A stretch of DNA of 34,310 nt from positions 1-34,310 of the forward strand of contig CANQXU010000005.1 in NCBI GenBank assembly GCA_947627865.1, in the 5' to 3' direction. Of the stretch, positions 8,952 to 18,906 are shown in pieces. Within the stretch, counting starts at the first letter, position 1; every line of letters starts with the position of its first letter. A program made the translations under genes and the position numbers. The notes beneath the pieces were generated by a model. The model ran no database searches and was not told the DNA's origin. It was given only the letters and a program-made list of their open reading frames with translations. Origin of the DNA: an uncultured Paenochrobactrum sp. GTDB taxonomy: Bacteria; Pseudomonadota; Alphaproteobacteria; Rhizobiales; Rhizobiaceae.

Positions 8952-9559
8952 GCCTCTCAGATGGTAAAATTGCAGCCATTATATTGGCTGCTGGATCTTC
9001 AACACGAATGAAGGGCAGCAACAAGTTACTATCGTCCTTTGATGGGAAGATACTTATCAGACACGTTACAGAGCACGTTCTTGCAGCCGGATTTGATGAG
9101 GTTGTTGTTGTTACTGGTTTTGAGAGCGCAAATATTGTTCAATTATTGAATGATTTGCCAGTTATATTTGTTCATAATAATGATCATAAAACTGGACTGT
9201 CATCATCTTTAAAAGCCGGTATCGGCTCTCTAAGCGATAAAATATCGGCGGCGATGATCGTTTTAGGGGATATGCCAGCGATACGTCCAGAGCATATCAC
9301 AAAGATGATTGCCGCATTTTTAAATAGTAACGACCCAATTTTTGTTAGAGCTAGCCACAATGGCAGAATGGGTAATCCTGTTATTCTGCCAAGTGAAGTT
9401 TTTTCACAAATTAACCTGCTTACCGGTGATATAGGGGCGAGGCAGATTATAGAAAATAGTTCCTATCCAGTTTTGCAAATAGAAATTGGAGAGGCGGCAA
9501 GTATTGATGTTGATACACCTGCCGCATTGGCGCAGGCAGGTGGTATCATTATCCAATAA
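8948..9559 (+). CDS. MobA/MocA-like NTP transferase (probable molybdenum cofactor cytidylyltransferase)
   Basis: 203 aa. 'AAIILAAGSSTRMKGSNKLL' nucleotidyltransferase motif, 'VLGDMPAIRPEHI', 'GNPVILP...GDIGARQII'. Overlaps the xdhC-like stop by 4 bp. Confidence 0.9.
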   Translation: MSLSDGKIAAIILAAGSSTRMKGSNKLLSSFDGKILIRHVTEHVLAAGFDEVVVVTGFESANIVQLLNDLPVIFVHNNDHKTGLSSSLKAGIGSLSDKISAAMIVLGDMPAIRPEHITKMIAAFLNSNDPIFVRASHNGRMGNPVILPSEVFSQINLLTGDIGARQIIENSSYPVLQIEIGEAASIDVDTPAALAQAGGIIIQ

Positions 9560-10603
9560 TTATTCCGGCTTTTGCGCTGGCAGGCTTTGCACTTCCTGAT
9601 TGACATAGAGTGTTTGTGTCTCAAAGGCAAAGTCAGCACCGTGTGATTGAACAATCTCAATGATTTTCAAATATACATCTTGCTGTATAGCTAGCCATTC
9701 CGCCCAAACTGTTGTTTTCGTGAAGCAGTATATCATTATATTAAGAGAAGAACCTGCAAACGCATTGAAGTATATCAACGTAGTTTGGTTGTGATCTATC
9801 TGATCATTATTCGATATAAAAAGTTTTATATCTTTGACAATATCAGCCATTTTGCCAGCATCTTCGTAACGAAGGCCGATTGTCGTATCGATACGCCGAT
9901 TAGTCATACGGCCAGGGTTCTCAACGCTAATCGTTGAAAACAAAGAGTTTGGTACATAAAGAGGACGTTTGTCGAAAGTAATAATTTTAGTCAGTCGCCA
10001 GCCAATCTCGGCAACGGTTCCTTCAATATTACGATCAGGTGAGCAGATCCAGTCGCCAATATTAAAGGGGCGGTCAAAATATAGCATAATTCCAGAGAAT
10101 AAATTGCTGAGAACGTCACGTCCGGCAATGCCGATCGCAACGCCACCAATCCCACCAAATGCCAGTAATCCTGAAAGACTAATACCAAGATGCTCGCCAA
10201 ACAGTAGCATAAAGAATAATGTTATAATCAGCTTTAAAATACGCGAGACCATGCGGGCATTGGTTGGATCATTGCCCTTTTGAATCTGGCTATGCGTCAG
10301 ACGATTGATCAGATGAAAAAGCTGCTGCATGGTAATGAGTACCATTGCAACAGTTGATATCATGTCGAGTGTTGATGAAGATATTACTGTTATCTTATAT
10401 GTATCTAGAAGTAGAAGTCCTACTTGCTTGATGGTAAAAATAAGCGAAAAAAGTAAGAATACGAGCACAAGGTGCACGAAAATACTGTGTGACCATGATC
10501 GTTTGCGCTGCATCATTATCCAAAGCAATAGAACTGCAATAAGTAATGCGGCTATAACGCCAGCAGCTATCCAATAACGAACCATTATTCCCTCATGCGA
10601 CAC
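9560..10603 (-). CDS. Mechanosensitive ion channel family protein (MscS-type)
   Basis: 347 aa. Several N-terminal TM helices, then '[41 protein letters not shown]...[44 protein letters not shown]', the MscS pore/beta domain. ATG at 10585 is an alternative start. Confidence 0.92.
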   Translation of the reverse strand: MSHEGIMVRYWIAAGVIAALLIAVLLLWIMMQRKRSWSHSIFVHLVLVFLLFSLIFTIKQVGLLLLDTYKITVISSSTLDMISTVAMVLITMQQLFHLINRLTHSQIQKGNDPTNARMVSRILKLIITLFFMLLFGEHLGISLSGLLAFGGIGGVAIGIAGRDVLSNLFSGIMLYFDRPFNIGDWICSPDRNIEGTVAEIGWRLTKIITFDKRPLYVPNSLFSTISVENPGRMTNRRIDTTIGLRYEDAGKMADIVKDIKLFISNNDQIDHNQTTLIYFNAFAGSSLNIMIYCFTKTTVWAEWLAIQQDVYLKIIEIVQSHGADFAFETQTLYVNQEVQSLPAQKPE

Positions 10604-10696
10604 AGATTATTAATTCACCTGTTTAGCATATTCCTTAGTATTTTATAGGGGAATGTCACATAATGATCCGTGTTTGGTAATGACAAAGAGTTTATT

Positions 10697-10734
10697 AGGC
10701 ATGTAAACAACAAGAATATGCTGACTACATGCCT
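10697..10734 (-). terminator. Hairpin downstream of the FAD oxidoreductase
   Basis: AGGCATGTA...TACATGCCT: 9-bp stem with a 20-nt loop, 16 bp beyond the stop of the minus-strand gene. Weak T-tract. Confidence 0.4.
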
Positions 10735-10749
10735 TCATTATTGGGTAAT

Positions 10750-12042
10750 CTACATTTCTAACCCTGCTTTGCGGCTTTCTAAAAATGAAACAGCATTGAA
10801 TCCGATGGAGCGAAATGGCTCTGGGGCAATCCAGCTTGCTGTTCCCATTATCTGTTGGAGCTCTCTTTGATCACCATGATTAAGCATCATTTCGGCCAAA
10901 TGGCGACCAAGCATAGTGCCTTTGGCAATACCCGAGCCATTGCAGCCACCGGATGCGTATAAATCTTCACTTAATTGCCCCCACCAGGGTGCGCCATTCA
11001 TAGTCAGGGCAGTCGTACCTCCCCACATATATTCAAACTTGACAGAATTGAGTGCAGGCCAACGACGCACAAAGCGATCGCGAAGTTTTTCAAATGCATA
11101 GCTGTTTTTGAGTTCATTTTCATGCGCATAAAGGCTTCTGACCATTAATCTTTTTTTACCAATTCTGCGCAAGGTCGTACCAAGGCGATGGCAAGGCAAT
11201 AATCCCCATGATTCATCTTGGCCAAGATGTGGTAGATAAGCATCTGTTACTTCTTCAGTGACGGCAGCATAGGTATAAATAGTTGCCATGCGTGATTTCA
11301 GATAGCCTAGCTTTTTGATGAAACCATTATTTGCCAAAGCAAGTTTTGTAGAGCGAACCACACCCTTGGGTGTGGTTAATACCCAATTTTTGTCCCGTTT
11401 TATACTTGTAACGGGCGTATTTTCGTAAAGTTGAATATTATCGGGCAAATGGTCAGCCAGTCCGCGAATTAAGCTTGCGGGCTGTAATAACCATGTATCC
11501 TCCAGATAAATACCAAAACGATAATATGAAGAGCCAATGCGCTGCTCAATATCTTCACGATTTAAAGCAATGCAGGGCACATTGTTTTTTTCTGCAACCT
11601 TCATAACGCTTCGAACAGATGCTTCACCAAGCTCTGTGGCTGCACCACGAATAGAGCCTGTTTTCTTCATATCGCAATCGATATTATTATCCGCAATCGT
11701 TTCTTGAAGCCATTTAAAGGAGCGGCTGAAATAGTCTGATTGAATTCGCGCTTTATCAGCCATTTCCAGCGAAGCATTGCGCGGCAACACAGTCGCACCT
11801 GTAAAACCAGAGTTCCTGCCTGATGCACCTTCGCCAATCGTCGTTGCTTCAAAAATTGCAATATGTGCTTGAGGGTCCAGCTCGTGCAATCGGCGCGCAA
11901 TAGCAAGGCCGGTAAAACCCGCACCGATAATTGCATAATCAACAGCGATATCCCCTTGCAAAGATGCATTGGGCTTGCGTTCAGGCAACATAGCATTCCA
12001 ACCACTTCTGTTGGAATATTTTGGATAAGTCAGATGTGTCAT
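10750..12042 (-). CDS. FAD-dependent oxidoreductase (DAO family, gamma-glutamylputrescine oxidoreductase/OrdL-like)
   Basis: 430 aa. 'VDYAIIGAGFTGLAIARRLHELDPQAHIAIFEATTIGEGASGRNSGF' FAD-binding motif; C-terminal 'YMWGGTTALTMNGAPWWGQLSEDLYASGGCNGSGIAKGTMLGRHLAE'. Confidence 0.88.
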   Translation of the reverse strand: MTHLTYPKYSNRSGWNAMLPERKPNASLQGDIAVDYAIIGAGFTGLAIARRLHELDPQAHIAIFEATTIGEGASGRNSGFTGATVLPRNASLEMADKARIQSDYFSRSFKWLQETIADNNIDCDMKKTGSIRGAATELGEASVRSVMKVAEKNNVPCIALNREDIEQRIGSSYYRFGIYLEDTWLLQPASLIRGLADHLPDNIQLYENTPVTSIKRDKNWVLTTPKGVVRSTKLALANNGFIKKLGYLKSRMATIYTYAAVTEEVTDAYLPHLGQDESWGLLPCHRLGTTLRRIGKKRLMVRSLYAHENELKNSYAFEKLRDRFVRRWPALNSVKFEYMWGGTTALTMNGAPWWGQLSEDLYASGGCNGSGIAKGTMLGRHLAEMMLNHGDQRELQQIMGTASWIAPEPFRSIGFNAVSFLESRKAGLEM

Positions 12043-12105
12043 TATTAGGCCCTGAAGGGAAAGCTAGTCGATAATGAGTGAAAAAGTTGATCTGGATGGG
12101 TAAAG

Positions 12106-12131
12106 GGAGCCGTGAATATTCCCACGGCTCC
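12106..12131 (-). terminator. Hairpin after the solute-binding protein gene (attenuator or terminator)
   Basis: GGAGCCGTG...CACGGCTCC: 9-bp GC-rich stem, 8 bp past the stop of the minus-strand SBP gene. Confidence 0.65.
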
Positions 12132-12138
12132 GATTTTG

Positions 12139-13710
12139 TTAGTCTTTGAAATGCGTCTGCTCTGTTACAAGCGGTCCAAGTGACATAGAACCATTAAGGT
12201 CAAAGCCCCAGTCAAGATTTTCATTACGAACCCAAACTTGCGATGTTTCAGTTAGTGGAATGCCGCATAGATCCTCAATGATCAGCTTTTGCGCTTCTTT
12301 CCAAAGCTCAATTTGCTTTTCCTGATTGGTTTCAACGCGTGCAGCATCGATCTGCGCGTCTGCGACATTGCAATGGCTAAAGTTGGTGACAGCACCTGGC
12401 TTACCAATTTCACTGTTTGAATGGTAAAATTGCGTCAGATAGTTGTCCGCGACAGGAAAACGAGCTGCACCGTAATTCACCAGCGGGCTCAAATCCTGAC
12501 GGATCATTTGATGCCAACTGGCATGCTCAACAGGCTGGACATCAAGCGTGATATTGGCTTTTTTGAGCTGTGCTTGAAGTATTTGTGCTGATGTTTCAAA
12601 GCTTGGCAGCTGGCTGGAAATGATTTTAATGGTGAGACCGTCTGGATATCCGGCCTCTGCCAGCAAGGCTTTCGCTTTTTCGATATCATGCGGTAGAACA
12701 CCTGCATTTTCATTAAAGCCAAGATTGTTAGACGGTATAGCTGACTTGCCGACACGGGTAAAAGCTTCACCACGATATTTAGCTGTTTGCTCATTATCGA
12801 TAGCATGTGCCAGAGCTTGGCGAACCCTGATGTCATTAAGCGGCTCAATATTTCTATTAATATGGAGCACAGTCAGTTCTGCCGGATCAAAAATATCAAC
12901 GACAGCACCAGGTACTTGTTGTGCCCGCTGAAGCCATTTTTGATCTGTTGTTCCAGCAGCTACATCAATTTCTCCTGCTACAAAAGCAAGGTCACGTGCA
13001 GAGGCAGCATTCAAAAAGCGATAGGTTACTTTATCAAGTTTCGGCTTGCCGCGAAAATATTGCTCATGTGGTTTAAATTCAGCAAACAAGCCTGGTTCAG
13101 TTTTTTCCAGTTGGAATGGACCAAAGCCAACTGGCTTTTTGCTGAAACCCTCGCCAAGCTCTTCATAAGCTTTTTGGCTGATAATAAAGCCGCCAGCATA
13201 GTTGGATAACAAGCCAAGCATGCTTGGAACTTGCGAACTCAATGTGATTTGCACCGTATGTGGATCAAGCGCTTCTATTTTTTCAAAGGCAGCATAATCA
13301 CTGGAAAACGCAGAGCGCTGTGGATCTGCAGATTTTTGTAAACTGAAGACAACATCATCAGCGGTAACTTCGCCGTAGCCGTGCTGCCATTCAACGCCAG
13401 GACGGAGCTTGAATGTCCAAACGAGATTGTCATCAGAGGCTTCCCAGCTTTCAGCAAGATCAGGCTCTATGGTTGCCGGATCGGTTGTGCCTGGGGCAAA
13501 ACGCACCAATGCACCATTGATCCAGGCCACAAGTGTGCGATCTGATGTACTTGATGAAAAATGCGGATCGAGGTTACCAATATCGACCGAGGCTGCACCA
13601 AGAGTAAGCTCGCTTTTGGCAGCAAGCGCTGCGGCAGGTGATAGAAAGCTACATGCTAGGAATGCAGCGGCGATTTTTCTCTTATAATTATTTTTTATAG
13701 TCATTTTCAT
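12139..13710 (-). CDS. ABC transporter substrate-binding protein, family 5 (peptide/nickel type)
   Basis: 523 aa with a signal peptide ('KRKIAAAFLACSFLSPAAALAA'). 'EPDLAESWEASDDNLVWTFKLRPGVEWQHG...TADDVVFSLQ' and 'VRQALAHAIDNEQ' are SBP_bac_5 hallmarks. Confidence 0.93.
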   Translation of the reverse strand: MKMTIKNNYKRKIAAAFLACSFLSPAAALAAKSELTLGAASVDIGNLDPHFSSSTSDRTLVAWINGALVRFAPGTTDPATIEPDLAESWEASDDNLVWTFKLRPGVEWQHGYGEVTADDVVFSLQKSADPQRSAFSSDYAAFEKIEALDPHTVQITLSSQVPSMLGLLSNYAGGFIISQKAYEELGEGFSKKPVGFGPFQLEKTEPGLFAEFKPHEQYFRGKPKLDKVTYRFLNAASARDLAFVAGEIDVAAGTTDQKWLQRAQQVPGAVVDIFDPAELTVLHINRNIEPLNDIRVRQALAHAIDNEQTAKYRGEAFTRVGKSAIPSNNLGFNENAGVLPHDIEKAKALLAEAGYPDGLTIKIISSQLPSFETSAQILQAQLKKANITLDVQPVEHASWHQMIRQDLSPLVNYGAARFPVADNYLTQFYHSNSEIGKPGAVTNFSHCNVADAQIDAARVETNQEKQIELWKEAQKLIIEDLCGIPLTETSQVWVRNENLDWGFDLNGSMSLGPLVTEQTHFKD

Positions 13711-13736
13711 CCTCCATGAAAAAGATTTAGTCTAAC

Positions 13737-15065
13737 TCAGTGTTTCTTGATTGTTTCAAAAAGTGGCCTGAAACCAGTAGATGTAAGTTGTAGAACCTGC
13801 GTTATTATTTTTTCCTGCTGGTCACGACTTAGGGTATCTCGGCTTATCTGCCGGAACTTATGTTTTAGCTGGTCAACTGACATGGGATTAGCGACATCAC
13901 CCAACGGATATAGGACTTCAACAGTTTGTTGGTGCTGTTGTGTATCTCCATCTCGGCGTATGGTAACACGCGCAGGGGTGGTTTTTGGAAATGAAGCGCT
14001 GAAATCGGGTGATGATTTCAGTTGTATTTTTGCGGCGAGTTCCAAGACTTTAGGGTCATGAAGGCTCTCTGGTAAAACCGGCTGCAATGCATCAGTACCA
14101 TGAATGACTGCCAATGCGCAGCTAAAATAGAAGCTATATTGGCCTGCCTCAAGTGATGATGGCGTGCGTTGGTTGTTCAGACGAAGAGCTTGCGGGAATG
14201 TTTCAATTGTTATTTCCTGTATCGGCCGTTCAGGATCATTCAACGCTACCAATGCATCTATTGCTGCATGCATATAACGGCAACATGCATAAGGTTTGAG
14301 ATAGCATTGTGTTATCCACCATGTTTTACCAAGGTCAGTCAGTAAAATATCGGGGCTGTATTTCTCGTGATTATCAAGCAGATCTATAGGGCCTGTTGCA
14401 CCATATTGGGCGCGGTATGCGCCTGTGATACCACAAGTGACAGCCGCCGGAATGGCCTCTTTGACGCTGCTTCCTTGATATTTACTAGAGCCGGATGGAA
14501 ACATGATGGGTGTTTCGGCACCGGCTATCGCCATTGCAGTGGCTGTTTGATGTTCATCCAGATGTAAAAGACGGGCGGCAGCGGCTGCTACTCCAAGCCC
14601 CACCCAACGACCGCTGGCATAAGTATCAAAAGAGCCGAGAGGTCTCGCGGTGGCTACACGCAATGCTATATCGTAACCAATGGCAATAGCATCTAATATT
14701 TCTTCATCACTATTATTATTGGCTTCAGCAATGGCAAAAACAGCTGGTATTATTCCGGCGCCAGCATGTCCGGCTGCGCCTCGGTGCCCATCGTCAATAT
14801 CCAGCGCACTGGCTGCAGCGCTATTGGCCATAGCTGCACCAGCAATGCTTGAAGTTTCGGCAGTGTGCCAAATGGTCGATGATCCTGCGCCATAGATATC
14901 TATAGCGGCTTTTCTGGCAGCAATTGATAATGGACTATTTAAGCCCGCGGCTGTAGCTGCGAGCAAGTCCATAATAAGATGCGTTGCAAAATCCTTTACC
15001 TCGACGGGCAAGTCGCCTTTACGATGATTGATTGCAAATCGGGCTAGTTGATTGATTATATGCAT
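13737..15065 (-). CDS. MmgE/PrpD family protein
   Basis: 442 aa. 'ALDIDDGHRGAAGHAGAGIIPAVFAIAE', 'GYDIALRVATA', 'YLKPYACCRYMHAAIDALVAL' are MmgE/PrpD signatures. Confidence 0.88.
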   Translation of the reverse strand: MHIINQLARFAINHRKGDLPVEVKDFATHLIMDLLAATAAGLNSPLSIAARKAAIDIYGAGSSTIWHTAETSSIAGAAMANSAAASALDIDDGHRGAAGHAGAGIIPAVFAIAEANNNSDEEILDAIAIGYDIALRVATARPLGSFDTYASGRWVGLGVAAAAARLLHLDEHQTATAMAIAGAETPIMFPSGSSKYQGSSVKEAIPAAVTCGITGAYRAQYGATGPIDLLDNHEKYSPDILLTDLGKTWWITQCYLKPYACCRYMHAAIDALVALNDPERPIQEITIETFPQALRLNNQRTPSSLEAGQYSFYFSCALAVIHGTDALQPVLPESLHDPKVLELAAKIQLKSSPDFSASFPKTTPARVTIRRDGDTQQHQQTVEVLYPLGDVANPMSVDQLKHKFRQISRDTLSRDQQEKIITQVLQLTSTGFRPLFETIKKH

Positions 15066-15083
15066 AATTATTGGCGCTCTTTC

Positions 15084-16853
15084 TTAACCTGCCATCCGGA
15101 TATAGTGACCAGGTCCCGCCATGCTCCAACTGGATTTAGGTGCGACATACCCAACTGGTTTTAATGGACTTCTTGCTGCTGATTGATCGGCTACGAGCCG
15201 CTCTTTAGTGCCACGTTGATCTGGATGGGTAATAGGAATGGCAGAAAGAAGTCGCTGCGTGTATGGATGGCGAGGCTGACCAATAACATCGTCCCGATTG
15301 CCAATTTCTACCAATTCGCCGACATACATAACGGCTACGCGTTGACAAATTTTTTCGATCGCTGCCATGTCATGGCTGATGAAGAGATAAGAAACGTTGA
15401 ATTCTTTTTGTAGATCAATCATCAGCTCAATGATTTGCGCTTTAATCGAAATGTCTAAAGCAGAAACAGCTTCATCGGCTATGATCAGTTTCGGGGACAT
15501 TGCTAATGCGCGTGCAATGCAAATACGCTGTCTTTGACCGCCTGAAAATTCATGAGGCAGGCTATCTTGGCGTTTAGGATCAAGGCCAACACGCTCAAGA
15601 AGCCACAGCATTTTCTCTTGTGCCTCAGCGCGGGTGGCCAGCTTATGCACCAGCATTGGCTCAATAATGGAGGAGCCGATGGTTTGGCGCGCATCTAATG
15701 AACCATATGGATCTTGGAAAATCATTTGAATATTACGACGCATTTGCGAGAGGCTCGCTTCATCGTTATAATTGACCTTATCACCATTAATCAGGACTTC
15801 ACCGCTATCGACTGCGGCCAAATTGATGATGGCCTTGCCTATTGTGGACTTGCCTGAGCCAGATTCTCCAACCAGTCCCAGTGTTTCGCCAGCTTTAATG
15901 GAAAAGGACACATCTTCAACAGCATGGACAACGCCTTTAACACCGCCCCAGAAGCCACCATGCATGGGAAACCGAACGCAAAGATCCCGCACTTCCAGCA
16001 GGGGGGTATCTGCATTTTGCTCTAAAATTTCTTGCACAGGAACTAAGGGAGAAAGATTGCCCGAAAATTTTCCAACTAGGCTCGGCGTCGCCGCTATCAA
16101 TGATTTAGTATAGTCTGACTTTGGGTTGCTGAAGACGTTAAAAACGGACCCTTTTTCAATTTCATTACCGTGCCGCATGACAAGAACATCATCGGCAACT
16201 TCAGCCACAACGCCCATATCATGGGTGATGAATAAAACTGCTGTACCTGTTTCTTGTTGCAGCTCTTTTAATAGCGCTAAAGTTTGAGCTTGCACCGTCA
16301 CGTCAAGTGCTGTCGTTGGTTCGTCAGCAATGATCAGATCAGGATTACAGGCCAGTGCCATTGCAATCATAACACGCTGCCGCATACCACCAGAAAAAGT
16401 GTGCGGATATTGTTTGACGCGTTGTTCAGGATCAGGGATGCGAACTTTTCGCATCATTTCCAGAACAGCCTCACGTAATTCCTCACCGCGCAAACCACGA
16501 TGGATGCGAATAACTTCCGCAAGCTGCTCACCAACTCTTTGTACAGGATTGAGAGAGGTCATCGGTTCTTGAAAAATCATACTGATTTTTCCACCGCGAA
16601 TGTGGCGCATCTGTTTTTCTGGTAGGGTTAAAAGCTCTTGTTGATGAAGCTTTATCGATCCTTCGATATGCGCAACATTTTCTGCAAGCAAACGCATGAT
16701 CGCTAATGATGTGACGCTCTTGCCCGAGCCGGATTCTCCAACAAGTGCAAGTGTCTTGCCCCTTTGAATATTAAAGTTCACACCATGCACAACTTGAGTC
16801 TTGCCAAAGCTGATTTTGAGGTCTTTTACAGAAATAACATTATTACCGGACAT
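15084..16853 (-). CDS. Dipeptide-type ABC transporter ATP-binding protein, two fused ATPase domains (DppD-DppF fusion)
   Basis: 589 aa. Two Walker A motifs (both GESGSGKS), two ABC signatures ([18 protein letters not shown]), two Walker B/D-loops. Confidence 0.95.
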   Translation of the reverse strand: MSGNNVISVKDLKISFGKTQVVHGVNFNIQRGKTLALVGESGSGKSVTSLAIMRLLAENVAHIEGSIKLHQQELLTLPEKQMRHIRGGKISMIFQEPMTSLNPVQRVGEQLAEVIRIHRGLRGEELREAVLEMMRKVRIPDPEQRVKQYPHTFSGGMRQRVMIAMALACNPDLIIADEPTTALDVTVQAQTLALLKELQQETGTAVLFITHDMGVVAEVADDVLVMRHGNEIEKGSVFNVFSNPKSDYTKSLIAATPSLVGKFSGNLSPLVPVQEILEQNADTPLLEVRDLCVRFPMHGGFWGGVKGVVHAVEDVSFSIKAGETLGLVGESGSGKSTIGKAIINLAAVDSGEVLINGDKVNYNDEASLSQMRRNIQMIFQDPYGSLDARQTIGSSIIEPMLVHKLATRAEAQEKMLWLLERVGLDPKRQDSLPHEFSGGQRQRICIARALAMSPKLIIADEAVSALDISIKAQIIELMIDLQKEFNVSYLFISHDMAAIEKICQRVAVMYVGELVEIGNRDDVIGQPRHPYTQRLLSAIPITHPDQRGTKERLVADQSAARSPLKPVGYVAPKSSWSMAGPGHYIRMAG

Positions 16854-17734
16854 CAGGATGCATCCTTCATGCGCGGGTCAATGGCATCACGCAAGCCATC
16901 ACCAATCAAATTAAATGCAAGCACAAGCAGTAGAATTGCCAAGCTGGGGAAAATAGCGAGATGGAACGAACTTAGAATATTATCAAAGCCCTCTCTGACC
17001 ATGCCACCCCATGTTGGTGTTGGCGGTGGAAGGCCAAGGCCGATAAATGCAAGAGAGGCTTCTGTTCTCACAGCTGTGGCCATCCACAGTGATGCCATAA
17101 CCATAACTTCCGGTAAAATAGCCGGCAATATATGGCGAAACAGAATGCGCTTATTTGAAAAGCCCATAGCTCTGCAGGCCTGAACATATTCACGATCGCG
17201 CTGTGTGATAACTGCTGATCGGGCAATGCGGGCAAAGGCAGGTGTCGCGGTAAATGCAATCGCAATAGCGATATTTGTCAGCGTTGCACCCATAAGAGCA
17301 ACCAATGCAAGACCAAGGATGAGGGATGGAAAGGCCAGCACAACATCCATAATTTGCATCAGGATGATATCCGTTTTACCACCACGTTGGGCAGCATACA
17401 TCCCGATTAAAGAGCCGATAATCATGGCGGTCATAATGGAGATGACGCCAATGGTTAAAGAGTAGCGGGCGCCATAGAGCAGCCGGGAAAGAATATCACG
17501 GCCGAACTGGTCGGTACCAAGCCAAAATTCAGCACTTGGTCCTTCGAGCTGCATAAAAAGATTTTGCTCATCTGGCGGATAAGGTGCGAGCAAAGGCGCA
17601 AATATAGCGGCTAGTACTAGAAGCAGGACAATGATTGCCCCTGTCCATGTGGATGGGTTTAGCCTGCCGATAAACGACATGAAACTAGATTTTCGTGTCA
17701 CTTCTGCGGGGGATTGAGTTAAAATATTGGTCAT
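16853..17734 (-). CDS. Dipeptide-type ABC transporter permease (DppC-like)
   Basis: 293 aa. 'FWLGTDQFGRDILSRLLYGARYSLTIG', EAA loop 'REYVQACRAMGFSNKRILFRHILPAILPEVMV', C-terminal 'LAFNLIGDGLRDAIDPRMKD'. Confidence 0.95.
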   Translation of the reverse strand: MTNILTQSPAEVTRKSSFMSFIGRLNPSTWTGAIIVLLLVLAAIFAPLLAPYPPDEQNLFMQLEGPSAEFWLGTDQFGRDILSRLLYGARYSLTIGVISIMTAMIIGSLIGMYAAQRGGKTDIILMQIMDVVLAFPSLILGLALVALMGATLTNIAIAIAFTATPAFARIARSAVITQRDREYVQACRAMGFSNKRILFRHILPAILPEVMVMASLWMATAVRTEASLAFIGLGLPPPTPTWGGMVREGFDNILSSFHLAIFPSLAILLLVLAFNLIGDGLRDAIDPRMKDAS

Positions 17735-18672
17735 TTGTACTGAACCCTCGGATCTAGAAGGCCATATGTCAGATCTGTGATCAGGTTAACGATAACCACC
17801 ATCAACGTGTAGACGACGATCATACCTTGCAGCAGCGTATAATCGCGCTGTGTGAGCGCAGTTAAGATAAGTTTTCCCAATCCCGGACGGGAGAAAACAA
17901 TCTCAGTCAGAACCGAGTTTCCGATAAGGATACCAAGATATAAGCCGATCACAGTTGTAATGGGGATCATGCAATTGCCAAGCGCATGTTTCCATATGAC
18001 TGCGTAGGGTGAGGCGCCTTTGGCTTTGGCTGTGCGAACAAAATCCTGATTAAGCACTTCCAGCATAGCAGAGCGTGTTACGCGCGTAATATAGGCCATC
18101 ATAATGAGGGCGAGTGCAAATGCAGGTAATGCCAGCTGATTGAGGCTCTCGCCAAAAGTCTTTGCGCCGCCTGCACTAATGACAGGAAACCAGCGTAGCT
18201 TGATAGCAAAAATCATAAGCAAAATGATCGCGGCCACGAAAGCTGGCAGAGACAGACCAAGCAAGGATATCAAGCGCAATAGATAGTCAGCCGTTTTGTT
18301 GTGTCTGACTGCTGCCCACACACCAGCAGGCACACCAAGCAACACTCCTAGCGCCAAGGCGGCAAATGTAAGTTCTAATGTATAGGGTAAAACAGCCATA
18401 ATTTCAGACGTTACAGAGCGTCCTGTTATCATGGATTGACCAAGGTTCCCTTGGAAAAACTCCCACATAAAATGGAAATATTGAATGATTATTGGCTGAT
18501 CGAGGCCAAGTCTGGCTCTTAGTGCTGCGGCACTTTCTGCGCTCGCTTGATCGCCCAATATAATAAGTACCGGATCACCCGGCAAAATTCTTACAATCAA
18601 AAACACAAGTGTTAAAACACTTATTAGCGTGATGACAGCAAAGCCAAGACGCTTCAATAGATATGGCAGCAT
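17731..18672 (-). CDS. Dipeptide-type ABC transporter permease (DppB-like)
   Basis: 313 aa. 'MLPYLLKRLGFAVITLISVLTLVFLIVRILPGDPVLIILG' and EAA motif 'QDFVRTAKAKGASPYAVIWKHALGNCMIPI'. Confidence 0.95.
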   Translation of the reverse strand: MLPYLLKRLGFAVITLISVLTLVFLIVRILPGDPVLIILGDQASAESAAALRARLGLDQPIIIQYFHFMWEFFQGNLGQSMITGRSVTSEIMAVLPYTLELTFAALALGVLLGVPAGVWAAVRHNKTADYLLRLISLLGLSLPAFVAAIILLMIFAIKLRWFPVISAGGAKTFGESLNQLALPAFALALIMMAYITRVTRSAMLEVLNQDFVRTAKAKGASPYAVIWKHALGNCMIPITTVIGLYLGILIGNSVLTEIVFSRPGLGKLILTALTQRDYTLLQGMIVVYTLMVVIVNLITDLTYGLLDPRVQYK

Positions 18673-18727
18673 ATGCCGGTTCCCTCCCTTTGAGAGCAGT
18701 CTTTTAAGCTGAATAGGGAGAGGTCAG

Positions 18728-18744
18728 TGCATGGAGCTCATGCA
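18728..18744. promoter_or_regulatory. Inverted repeat in the dppB-like/iclR divergent promoter region
   Basis: TGCATG-GAGCT-CATGCA, between the minus-strand operon start (18672) and the plus-strand iclR start (18907). Confidence 0.35.
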
Positions 18745-18833
18745 TCAAATATCAAGGACTTCTTGAATAAAGACAGGTGCCCCTCCCAGGAACCAGCCGT
18801 TTATTAACTCCTATAAGAGAGTAAGCTTTTTCT

Positions 18834-18846
18834 TGATTGTCAATCA
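18834..18846. promoter_or_regulatory. 13-bp palindrome upstream of iclR, operator candidate
   Basis: TGATTG-T-CAATCA, about 60 bp upstream of the IclR gene in the divergent intergenic region. Confidence 0.35.
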
Positions 18847-18906
18847 TATTCCATTTATTGAACTACATAAGTTGTCACTATTCCTATATTTAGAATTTAA
18901 GGAGTT

